A DNA stretch of 12,122 nucleotides from RGIG9079 sp964567845 (GTDB taxonomy: Bacteria; Bacteroidota; Bacteroidia; Bacteroidales; Marinifilaceae), in the NCBI GenBank assembly GCA_964567845.1, contig CAZMOG010000061.1:1-12122 (forward strand), read 5' to 3'. The notes below the pieces were generated by a model. It ran no database searches and was not told the DNA's origin. It saw nothing but the letters and a program-made list of their open reading frames with translations. Shown here one piece after another: positions 1-5,979 of this stretch. The first letter of the stretch is position 1; the number at the start of each line of letters is the position of its first letter. Position numbers and translations under genes: made by a program.

Positions 1-43
1 CTATTCAGAATATCTAAACTCTTTGCATACCCACACTAAAAAA

Positions 44-262
44 CTACTGAGCCAGAAAAACCTCTATAGGTATAACAACAAAACTCCTACCTCCTAGAGT
101 GTCCAAGAAAATCTTCTCTCCATTCTCATTGTAATAATAACCATCCTTATTCACAATATTCACCGTATCCATTGGTTGTATTGGCCAAAAATACTCTTTT
201 TCATTATCGCTACACGACATAGCCATTATGATCAATATAGCTCCTATAAACCATCTATACAT
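44..262 (-). CDS. Small lipoprotein, 72 aa, short paralogue of the neighbouring 231-aa lipoprotein
   Basis: No named family is recognised. The N-terminus is a lipoprotein signal: one basic residue, a hydrophobic run, then MSC with Cys17 as the likely lipidated residue, followed by SDNEKE. Residues 40-62 read GYYYNENGEKIFLD and on to FVVI, which lines up with LYYWDNSGNKVDLE in the next gene upstream, so the two are probably paralogues and this one keeps only the first module. The start ATG at 262 has an AGGA four bases upstream, an unusually clear ribosome binding site for this window. It follows the 231-aa gene by 10 bases and is probably co-transcribed. The frame ends in TAG and neither other frame beyond it restores similarity, so it is either a genuine single-module protein or an old truncation. 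Expected location: outer membrane or periplasmic face by lipidation; function unknown. Confidence 0.62.
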   Translation of the reverse strand: MYRWFIGAILIIMAMSCSDNEKEYFWPIQPMDTVNIVNKDGYYYNENGEKIFLDTLGGRSFVVIPIEVFLAQ

Positions 263-272
263 AATCCTACAA

Positions 273-968
273 TCATATTTTATTAATCCATTCTATTACA
301 TCATATCGAAAAACTTGTTCAAATACTCCACTCTCATACAAAGCATTTACAATTGCTTGCGCTGAATCTCCGCTATTCCCATTTATATAAAATAGCTCAT
401 AAAGAGTAGTATTCTCATAATAATCACAATATGAATATAGCACAACACTATATGGTTGTAAAATTTCTTGAACCTGTTCATAACTATAATTATTAGAAAC
501 TACTACAGATATTCGCATTGAGGTTGCATTATAATTTGGCCACCTATAACTGGGTATTCTTTGACTCGAATACACAAAACCTTTATATAGACATTCATCT
601 GTCGGGAGAAGCTCACTCCTTTTTACAAAAGTCTCAACATATCCCACGTAATCAAAAATTCTATCATCCACAACAGAAGCATATCTTTTAAAATAAGCAC
701 TATCCAGACAAGCAACATATGCTAAAGACTTTTCGCCTTTCATCTCTCTTGCATTCTGAATTCTATTATAGCACTCATTAGATATTAGAACATGCCACAT
801 TGAATTTTCAAGTTCCAAATCAACCTTATTTCCACTATTATCCCAATAATACAGTTCTTTAGTCTTTGGGGTAATAGCATTGGGATTATAAACTTCTCGA
901 CTATCATACTCATCGCTGCATGCAAAGAATATTATCATGGCCAAAATCAACACAAAAACTTTCTTCAT
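273..968 (-). CDS. Lipoprotein resembling a free-standing subtilase propeptide, 231 aa
   Basis: The signal peptide is MKK plus a hydrophobic stretch ending FFAC, giving Cys17 as the lipidated residue, followed by acidic SDEYDS. Residues about 38-60 hold the YYWDNSGNKVDLEL module, which by my recollection resembles the FYYYxGEKIxL segment at the front of Bacteroidetes subtilisin-like proteases. The C-terminal 80 residues (VVVSNNYSYEQVQEILQPY, then YELFYINGNSGDSAQAIVNALYESGVFE) resemble the end of the same propeptides, where an ALYESGLF-type helix precedes the cleavage site. No catalytic Asp, His or Ser block follows, so it is a propeptide-like domain without a protease. It may act as an inhibitor, chaperone or immunity-type partner for a protease elsewhere; that is inference. 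It starts 12 bases after the small peptide gene stops and ends 10 bases before the 72-aa gene. No strong Shine-Dalgarno site is seen. Base composition is AT-rich compared with the kinase operon. Confidence 0.72.
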   Translation of the reverse strand: MKKVFVLILAMIIFFACSDEYDSREVYNPNAITPKTKELYYWDNSGNKVDLELENSMWHVLISNECYNRIQNAREMKGEKSLAYVACLDSAYFKRYASVVDDRIFDYVGYVETFVKRSELLPTDECLYKGFVYSSQRIPSYRWPNYNATSMRISVVVSNNYSYEQVQEILQPYSVVLYSYCDYYENTTLYELFYINGNSGDSAQAIVNALYESGVFEQVFRYDVIEWINKI

Positions 969-980
969 ACACTAATTCAT

Positions 981-1112
981 TTAATGTATATAAAATTCAA
1001 ATGCACCCCCTGCTTGAACAGTGGTTAGCTGACCATTTGATAAGTATTTAAACTGTGCATTTGCACTGACTGCAATAAAAATTGCAACAAGAGTGTAGAT
1101 AATTTTTTTCAT
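981..1112 (-). CDS. Small secreted peptide, 43 aa
   Basis: An ATG at 1112 opens 43 codons ending in TAA. The first 20 residues form a typical signal peptide: MKKII, a hydrophobic core, then SANAQ with an AxA-type cleavage site before Gln20. The predicted mature peptide is about 24 residues (FKYLSNGQL, TTVQAGG, then AFEFYIH), with no cysteine. The AQxKxxSNG start recalls the front of some Bacteroidetes repeat or tail-fibre-like proteins, so it could be a stub of a longer protein. It sits first in a tight minus-strand trio, 12 bases ahead of the 231-aa lipoprotein, with a candidate promoter at 1144-1175. Signal peptide, spacing and promoter support a real gene; function is unknown. Confidence 0.55.
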   Translation of the reverse strand: MKKIIYTLVAIFIAVSANAQFKYLSNGQLTTVQAGGAFEFYIH

Positions 1113-1143
1113 AGTTATAGTTTTATTCAAATATTTAACTGCA

Positions 1144-1175
1144 CAATATTAGTCAATATTTTAAAAACAAACAAA
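1144..1175 (-). promoter_or_regulatory. Candidate Bacteroidetes-type promoter for the peptide/lipoprotein trio
   Basis: On the minus strand TTTG (1175-1172) is followed after 20 bases by TAATATTG (1151-1144), one mismatch from TAnnTTTG. It lies 31 bases before the ATG at 1112. The region is very AT-rich, so a chance match is possible. Confidence 0.35.
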
Positions 1176-1245
1176 TATATTGCCAATATTTAACAATAAC
1201 GATAATATAAACTATAAATTCACCATAAGTAACCTATCTATGAAT

Positions 1246-1290
1246 GATATGAACCCCGAAAGTTAGACAAAAACTTTCAGGGTTCATATC
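1246..1290 (-). terminator. 19-bp stem-loop downstream of the kinase operon
   Basis: Arms at 1246-1264 and 1272-1290 with a 7-base loop. On the plus strand there is one C/A mismatch; in minus-strand RNA that position becomes a G-U pair, so the stem is continuous, which favours a role in minus-strand transcripts. It begins 45 bases beyond the kinase stop codon and could end that transcript, but no U-run follows. The arm GAACCCCGAAAGTTAGACA also resembles the ends of some insertion sequences, so a palindromic repeat or IS remnant is an alternative. The rest of 1113-1335 shows only the promoter candidate and no convincing gene. Confidence 0.5.
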
Positions 1291-1335
1291 AAAGTTTACC
1301 GGACAGCCTCTTCGCCTTTCTCTATCATTCCTAAT

Positions 1336-3006
1336 TTAATCATATTTAAAGGTAGAGCCTCCAAGGAATTCACGTAGGAGTGAAACATGAGGAACACTGA
1401 TTGGCTCCAATACCTTTACATACGACAAGAATTTCAATAGCTTCAGTGCCTTCGAGTGCTCGGGGCAACTTTCAGGCACCTCGCGCAACAAAGGCTCTGC
1501 TTGAGTTTTCAGCACAGCCAGCTCATATATCATGGCTGTATTAAACATTACATCGGCCTGCTCCTGATATGGAATTATATATTTTCTTTCGCCGGCAAGC
1601 ACATCTTCCCAGCCGGCCAAAGTAGCTTGAGCTGAACGGCCACGATATTTATGATCGCGAACCATTCTGCGAATCAAACGGTTATCAGTTGGATTAATAG
1701 GATTATGCTCGTCGATAGAGATTGCAGTCAAAGCCGAAATAAATACCTTGAATATTGTCTCGCTATCCAACAACGATGTTACCTTGGGGTTCAAACCATG
1801 AATACCCTCGATTATCAAAATGGAGTTCTTGCCAAATTTAACCTTGGTCCCATCGTATATCTTCTTACCTTCGATAAACGAGTATTTAGGAATCTCAACC
1901 TCCTCGCCTGCCAAAATTCTTTTTACACTATCGGTAAAAAATGGTATATCAACTGCATCGACATTCTCGAAATCGTACTTGCCGTTTTCATCGCGAGGAG
2001 TAAACTCGCGATCAACAAAATAGTCATCCATTGATAAAGGAATTGGGTGCATGCCGTTTACCATTAACTGTACTCCCAACCTTTTACAGAAGGTGGTTTT
2101 TCCGGAACTTGATGGGCCTGCAATAAGTACCACCTTTACCTTATCGCGACGCGATGCAATCATATCAGCAATCTGAGAAATTTTCTTCTCCTGCATAGCC
2201 TCGCACACATTCAACAGAGCATTGCCCTGTCCGGAAGCAATAGAGTGATTCAAATCTCCGATATTTGTAACCCCCAATATCTTATTCCAACGGCGATTCT
2301 CTTCGTATGTTTGCAACAATTTTGGCTGGCTGATTGGCTCGGCTAAACGGGAAGGGTTCTTGGCATCAGGTAATACCAACAGAACGCCCTCGCCATACTT
2401 TTTTAGATCAAACACGCTTAGCGTCGATGTTTTGTGTGCCAAAACTCCAAAGTAATAGTCACAGCTATCCTTTAATTTATAAACCGAGCTATAAAGTGTG
2501 CCACGCGCTATCAACAAATTTGCCTTATCGTGCAAACCATTGGCAATGAACAACTCACATGCCTTATCGGTTAGTGTCAATTCACGGGTTATAGAACAAT
2601 TTTCGCTGACAATCTGCCTCATCTTGGCACAAATTTCAGCAATTTGCTCCTCGCTGTCTGTATATCCGTCGGCCCGGAAGGAACAATAAATTCCATTCGA
2701 AATATAGAACTCGGTATCCATTGTGCCATTGGGATATAATTCGCGAAAAGCTGTATAGAGCAAAAAAATCAACGAGCGCACCACCACGCTGTAACCATCC
2801 TGACTTGTGCCATCGACAAACTCAACCATGCCATCGCGGAACAGACGGTAACGAAGCGACTGCAAGTTATTGTCCAACAACGCCGCCACTGGTTTCATTT
2901 CAGAATCCTGCCCCAATATAATGGTTGCCAACTCATTGAATGTTGAACCCAATGGTACGCTATAACTCTGCTGAGTATTTACGCAATATACATTTATATT
3001 CTCCAT
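1336..3006 (-). CDS. Nucleoside kinase with TGS and ThrRS-like N-terminal domains (uridine kinase family), 556 aa
   Basis: The C-terminal half is a P-loop kinase of the uridine kinase/phosphoribulokinase group: Walker A GPSSSGKT at residues 297-304, SMDDYF near 327 (the acidic pair expected to contact the nucleoside), EIPKYSF, EGIHGLN near 400, and an arginine-rich RLIRRMVRDHKYRGRSA lid region. It probably phosphorylates a nucleoside such as uridine or cytidine with a nucleoside triphosphate, in the cytoplasm, for salvage. Residues 1-65 look like a TGS domain. Residues about 73-165 resemble the second additional domain of threonyl-tRNA synthetase (ELYPNG, ISNGIYCSF, KANLL), but the metal-binding His positions seem replaced in VVVRSLIFLL. 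This three-part architecture and length are usual for Bacteroidetes. The ATG at 3006 has a weak AAGG a few bases upstream and lies 10 bases after the aminotransferase stop, so the two are co-transcribed. The substrate is not determined by the sequence. Confidence 0.9.
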   Translation of the reverse strand: MENINVYCVNTQQSYSVPLGSTFNELATIILGQDSEMKPVAALLDNNLQSLRYRLFRDGMVEFVDGTSQDGYSVVVRSLIFLLYTAFRELYPNGTMDTEFYISNGIYCSFRADGYTDSEEQIAEICAKMRQIVSENCSITRELTLTDKACELFIANGLHDKANLLIARGTLYSSVYKLKDSCDYYFGVLAHKTSTLSVFDLKKYGEGVLLVLPDAKNPSRLAEPISQPKLLQTYEENRRWNKILGVTNIGDLNHSIASGQGNALLNVCEAMQEKKISQIADMIASRRDKVKVVLIAGPSSSGKTTFCKRLGVQLMVNGMHPIPLSMDDYFVDREFTPRDENGKYDFENVDAVDIPFFTDSVKRILAGEEVEIPKYSFIEGKKIYDGTKVKFGKNSILIIEGIHGLNPKVTSLLDSETIFKVFISALTAISIDEHNPINPTDNRLIRRMVRDHKYRGRSAQATLAGWEDVLAGERKYIIPYQEQADVMFNTAMIYELAVLKTQAEPLLREVPESCPEHSKALKLLKFLSYVKVLEPISVPHVSLLREFLGGSTFKYD

Positions 3007-3016
3007 AACCTTAATT

Positions 3017-4189
3017 TTATTGCATTGCCAATTTTATTCTATTCAAGCCATCCAGAAGCACAGAGTGGGGACAACCGATATTCAGGCGCATAAAGCCCTC
3101 GCCATCAGCACCAAACTCCAAACCATTATTCAAAGCCACCAGACCTTTATTTATTAATCTATCCTTTATCTCTTCGTGCGAATATCCTGTCCCTCGGAAA
3201 TCCAGCCATATCAGGAATGAGGCCTCGGGGCGAACAAAAGTCACTCCAGGAATCTCCTGAGCCACAAACTTTTCTGCAATCAAAACACTCTCTGACAGAT
3301 ACTCCGTTAATTCATCAAGCCACCCCTCGCCATAGCGATATGCAGCCTCAAGGGTTATGTGGCCGAACAGATTTCCCAAATCCAGGTGAAGCGTGGTTAT
3401 CTCCTCGTTGAATTTACGAAGCAACTCCGGATTTGTTGCCACCACCAACGAATTCAACATTCCTGCAATATTGAAAGTTTTGCTGGGCGCCATGCATGTA
3501 ACGGTTATATCTGCTATTTCGGGCGAGGTTGCAGCCATAACCAAATGCCGTTTCTTAAAGAGCATCAGATCCGAATGAATCTCGTCCGATATTATTATTA
3601 CTCCATATTTCACGCACAACTCTCCGATTCGCTTAAGCTCCTCATGGCTCCACACTCTGCCAAGAGGATTGTGAGGGTTGCAAAGTATTAGCATTGCCGC
3701 ACCATTCAAACGATTCTCAAAATCGTTCCAGTCAATCTCATAGCCACTGCCATTAAAGCATAAAGGAGAACGGCTCAACTCACGACCATTTCGCAAAACC
3801 ACCTCATGGAAGGGGTGATATACAGGAGTCATTATCACAACTCTATCTCCGGGTTGTGAGTAACAACGAACCGCAACCGAGAGTGCCGTACAGATTCCCG
3901 GACTGATAGTTACCTGCTCTTTTGTTATTTGCCAATTATCACGTTTTGCCACCCAATCAACAAAAGCCTGTTTGGCATTGTCTGTTCTGAATGTATATCC
4001 AAACACTCCATGTTTGCAACGCTCCATTGCTGCATCGAGCACCGCCTGTGGCGACTTAAAGTCCATATCCGCAACCCACATTGGAAGCAAATCGGTTCTT
4101 CCGAAATGGATCATCATATTGTCGTGTTTCACGCTGGCACTTCCTCCGCGCTCCACTATCTCATCAAATCTACTGCTCATCATATTCAT
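3017..4189 (-). CDS. MalY/PatB-type PLP C-S lyase / aminotransferase, about 390 aa
   Basis: A fold-type I pyridoxal phosphate enzyme of the MalY/PatB subgroup, usually a cystathionine beta-lyase that splits C-S bonds of cystathionine or cysteine to pyruvate, ammonia and a thiol; some members also act as aminotransferases. Family motifs in order, numbered from a GTG one codon upstream: PMWVADMDF (37-45), substrate loop, TPVYHPF with Tyr125 stacking on PLP, CNPHNPLGRVW (171-181), ISDEIHSDL (201-209) with the Asp that binds the pyridine nitrogen, and APSKTFNIAGM with the Schiff-base Lys238. The C-terminal part has an Arg in FMRLNIGCP for the substrate carboxylate. Length is normal and no key residue is missing. 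Starts at 4192 (GTG), 4189, 4183 and 4180 are all possible; none has a Shine-Dalgarno site, and 4189 is chosen. It begins 4 bases after the DUF1016 gene stop and precedes the kinase by 10 bases. Confidence 0.9.
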   Translation of the reverse strand: MNMMSSRFDEIVERGGSASVKHDNMMIHFGRTDLLPMWVADMDFKSPQAVLDAAMERCKHGVFGYTFRTDNAKQAFVDWVAKRDNWQITKEQVTISPGICTALSVAVRCYSQPGDRVVIMTPVYHPFHEVVLRNGRELSRSPLCFNGSGYEIDWNDFENRLNGAAMLILCNPHNPLGRVWSHEELKRIGELCVKYGVIIISDEIHSDLMLFKKRHLVMAATSPEIADITVTCMAPSKTFNIAGMLNSLVVATNPELLRKFNEEITTLHLDLGNLFGHITLEAAYRYGEGWLDELTEYLSESVLIAEKFVAQEIPGVTFVRPEASFLIWLDFRGTGYSHEEIKDRLINKGLVALNNGLEFGADGEGFMRLNIGCPHSVLLDGLNRIKLAMQ

Positions 4190-4193
4190 CACT

Positions 4194-4658
4194 TTATTCT
4201 ATTTTACCCATCAAACGTTTTGCCTCTCGTTGCCTCCATGGAACATACGCAAAAAATGAAGGGAAATCCATTTCCACATCAACATTCTTTGCTTTTCGAG
4301 ATTCTGCACCAAATTGGTGCAGAATCTTAGGAGTTCCTTGAGTATAGAAAAGATACCACTGCTTCATATACCATAAATTTCGCGCAGAAAAACCATCGAC
4401 ATTGGGAAACTCTCGCTTTAAATCAAGACTTACCTGCTCAACAACTCCTTTACCCCATTTTTCTTCAACTTTTTTATTTACTAAATCTCTTCCAAGTTGC
4501 CAATTAAATAATAGTTTCTCCGCATTAACTTTTACACTTGCCTTTACTTGAGCAGAACGACAACGAAGTTTTACCTCTGTCATCCATTCATAATACTCAG
4601 AATCAATACAAACATCGTGCGACACTACTATTCTGGGTTTCTTTTGTAACATATCCAT
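4194..4658 (-). CDS. DUF1016 N-terminal domain protein (YhcG-like), lacking the C-terminal nuclease domain
   Basis: The sequence matches the N-terminal domain of DUF1016/YhcG proteins: an Arg-rich helix (VKLRCRSAQVKASVKVNAEKLL), FNWQLGRDLV, KWGKGVVEQVSLDL, REFPNVDGFSARNLWYMKQWY, then FPSFFAYVPWR. Family members normally run to some 330-380 residues, with a PD-(D/E)XK nuclease domain after the IPWxH/VPWRH motif. Here the frame departs right after VPWR, reads QREAKRLMGKIE and stops, about 154 residues long. The next gene begins 4 bases later, so there is no room for the nuclease half. It is either an N-terminal-only protein or a truncated remnant. The open frame extends to a TTG at 4679, but ATG at 4658 or 4652 is more likely. 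The plus-strand transglycosylase promoter overlaps this start region. Full-length members are linked to DNA-end processing and some defence islands; this copy has no catalytic part. Confidence 0.7.
   Translation of the reverse strand: MDMLQKKPRIVVSHDVCIDSEYYEWMTEVKLRCRSAQVKASVKVNAEKLLFNWQLGRDLVNKKVEEKWGKGVVEQVSLDLKREFPNVDGFSARNLWYMKQWYLFYTQGTPKILHQFGAESRKAKNVDVEMDFPSFFAYVPWRQREAKRLMGKIE
4299..4327. repeat. Perfect 14-bp inverted repeat with 1-base spacer inside the DUF1016 gene
   Basis: AGATTCTGCACCAA (4299-4312) and TTGGTGCAGAATCT (4314-4327) are exact reverse complements around one A, giving a 29-base near-palindrome. It falls within coding sequence for ILHQFGAES and just upstream of the position where the family similarity ends. 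It could form a strong hairpin in either transcript, or be a protein binding site or palindromic repeat. Confidence 0.85.
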
Positions 4659-4675
4659 ATTTTGGTTAAATTTGC
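4643..4675 (+). promoter_or_regulatory. Bacteroidetes promoter for the lytic transglycosylase gene
   Basis: TTTG at 4643-4646, 20 bases, then TAAATTTGC at 4667-4675, a full match to the Bacteroidetes -33/-7 consensus. Transcription would start near 4682, leaving a leader of roughly 45 bases before the ATG at 4729. Most of it lies inside or beside the first codons of the divergent DUF1016 gene. Confidence 0.72.
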
Positions 4676-4691
4676 ACAAATCAGCTATACT

Positions 4692-4700
4692 GCGAATTTA
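4692..4700 (-). promoter_or_regulatory. Weak candidate -7 box for the DUF1016/MalY/kinase operon
   Basis: On the minus strand TAAATTCGC (4700-4692) differs by one base from TAnnTTTGC. The T-rich stretch where a -33 box should lie has no well-spaced TTTG (the nearest TTG leaves 16 bases). It would give a leader of about 25-35 bases to the ATG at 4658 and would face the plus-strand promoter at 4643-4675. Confidence 0.3.
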
Positions 4701-4728
4701 GCAATTTAAAATACTACAAAAAACAGTA

Positions 4729-5796
4729 ATGAAAAAAAATAGTGCGCTAATTATAATTTTAGCAATATGGAGTGCCCTTTTAACCGGAGCAATAGGGTAC
4801 ATTTATGTTAAAAGTCAGGAGAAACCATCGGCAGAATCGCTTGGATTCTACCCTGCAACAATAACTCATTTTATCAAACCCGATACCGTTGAAAACATAT
4901 CGGGCGATTCAACCGAGGCCATACTTCAAAACATCCTTAACGAGGGTAATATAAAGGTAAAGAACGAGGGCGAACAGATGCTAATCTTTGCAAAGGCATT
5001 GACCACCGATGTTTATGTACCCACAGAGTTTGAGTTTGCAGGTGAAAAGGTTCCTTTGCACAGAACCGATGTTCGCGAAGCCTTTACACGTGAGCTTGCC
5101 GCAAATACATATCTACACGCATCAACCTTGCAGATTCTTAGAATTTTTCCAAGAATGTCCGCTCAAATTATACCCATTCTTAAAGAGGAGGGGGTTCCCG
5201 AGGATTTCGTCTATCTGGCCGTTTGCGAAAGCGCATTGAACGTATTGGCGGTATCGCCGGCAAAAGCAGCCGGTCTGTGGCAATTTATGGCAGGCACCGC
5301 CAAGGAGTACAAATTGGTTGTAAACGGAAATATTGATGAACGCTACCACATTGAAAAATCCACACGAGCAGCATGTCAGTACCTGAAAAAGGCAAAAGAA
5401 AAGTTTGGAAGCTGGACGGCCGCAGCCGCCTCATACAATTGTGGCACGAATGGTTTTGAACGTTTCAGAACACGTCAACAGACAAACAACTACTACGACC
5501 TGCTTTTAGCCGAGGAGACTAATCGCTACGTGTTCAGAATATTGGCATTCAAGCAGATTCTTAACAATGCAGAGAAGTATAATTTCCAAATCGAAAAACC
5601 ATACGCCGCAGAGCCATACACAATTGTAAAGGTTAAAGGAAAAATCAGCAACCTGACCGACTGGGCAAAGAAGCAAGGAATAAGCTACAAAACCCTTAAA
5701 CGCTTTAACCCCTGGCTCCGTGAAAACACTCTAAACGTAAAATCAACTCAAACCACCGAAATCAAAATTCCGGTCCACAAAGAGTTATATATATAA
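4729..5796 (+). CDS. Membrane-anchored lytic transglycosylase (GH23, MltD-like), 355 aa
   Basis: It cleaves the MurNAc-GlcNAc bond of peptidoglycan without water, forming 1,6-anhydroMurNAc ends, and would act in the periplasm. Residues 7-27 form one hydrophobic segment with no lipobox Cys, so it is probably an inner-membrane anchor. The SLT domain (about 135-260) has all the family landmarks: VYLAVCESALN with catalytic Glu167, SPAKAAGLWQFM, AKEYKL, NIDERYHIEKSTRAACQYL, FGSWTAAAASYNCG. The C-terminal 60 residues (PYTIVKVKGKISNLTDWAKK and onward to KIPV) look like one degenerate LysM repeat for glycan binding, against the several clear repeats of E. coli MltD. The ATG at 4729 follows an AT-rich leader without Shine-Dalgarno site. 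It is a single-gene unit with its own promoter, divergent from the DUF1016 operon, 81 bases ahead of the next plus-strand gene. Confidence 0.9.
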   Translation: MKKNSALIIILAIWSALLTGAIGYIYVKSQEKPSAESLGFYPATITHFIKPDTVENISGDSTEAILQNILNEGNIKVKNEGEQMLIFAKALTTDVYVPTEFEFAGEKVPLHRTDVREAFTRELAANTYLHASTLQILRIFPRMSAQIIPILKEEGVPEDFVYLAVCESALNVLAVSPAKAAGLWQFMAGTAKEYKLVVNGNIDERYHIEKSTRAACQYLKKAKEKFGSWTAAAASYNCGTNGFERFRTRQQTNNYYDLLLAEETNRYVFRILAFKQILNNAEKYNFQIEKPYAAEPYTIVKVKGKISNLTDWAKKQGISYKTLKRFNPWLRENTLNVKSTQTTEIKIPVHKELYI

Positions 5797-5825
5797 TAAA
5801 AATATTAACAAAAAAGCAACCAATA

Positions 5826-5858
5826 TTTGCATATACCATATTGATACAGTAAATTTGC
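5826..5858 (+). promoter_or_regulatory. Bacteroidetes promoter for the propeller lipoprotein
   Basis: TTTG at 5826-5829, 20 bases, then TAAATTTGC at 5850-5858. Both boxes and the spacer match the consensus. Transcription would start near 5865, only about 13 bases before the ATG at 5878, which argues that translation begins at 5878 rather than only at the internal ATG at 5980. Confidence 0.75.
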
Positions 5859-5877
5859 AAAACTAGAATCTACTAAA

Positions 5878-5979
5878 ATGAAAAAGACTATTACAATCCT
5901 TGCCATTGGCGTTCTAACCGCTTGCGGTGCATACAAATGTGTAAATCACTATATGAGTAGAAACACAATAGTACAAAAT
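5878..5979 (+). other. Extra leader segment fused to the propeller lipoprotein (possible NVEAL-type peptide remnant)
   Basis: These 34 codons read MKKTITILAIGVLTACGAY followed by KCVNHYMSRNTIVQN and run in frame into a second, complete lipoprotein signal. By recollection, Bacteroidetes NVEAL peptides begin with a similar MKK-hydrophobic-GxY stretch, often lie just upstream of 6-bladed-propeller lipoproteins, and end in an NVEAL motif that is absent here. A deletion joining the front of such a peptide to the next gene would explain the double leader. The first 60 bases are also richer in G+C than the sequence that follows. Confidence 0.45.

Noticed and set aside
1..60. Frameshift restoring a longer version of the 72-aa lipoprotein
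   Set aside because: The other minus-strand frames beyond the stop read LVWVCKEFRYSE or stop at once, with no resemblance to the 231-aa neighbour.
1651..2034. Plus-strand 127-aa frame inside the kinase gene
   Set aside because: It lies wholly antisense to a well-supported kinase coding region and shows no domain or ribosome binding site.
4659..4679. TTG start at 4679 for the DUF1016 gene
   Set aside because: The seven extra residues do not match the family, and ATG codons at 4658 and 4652 are available and more usual.
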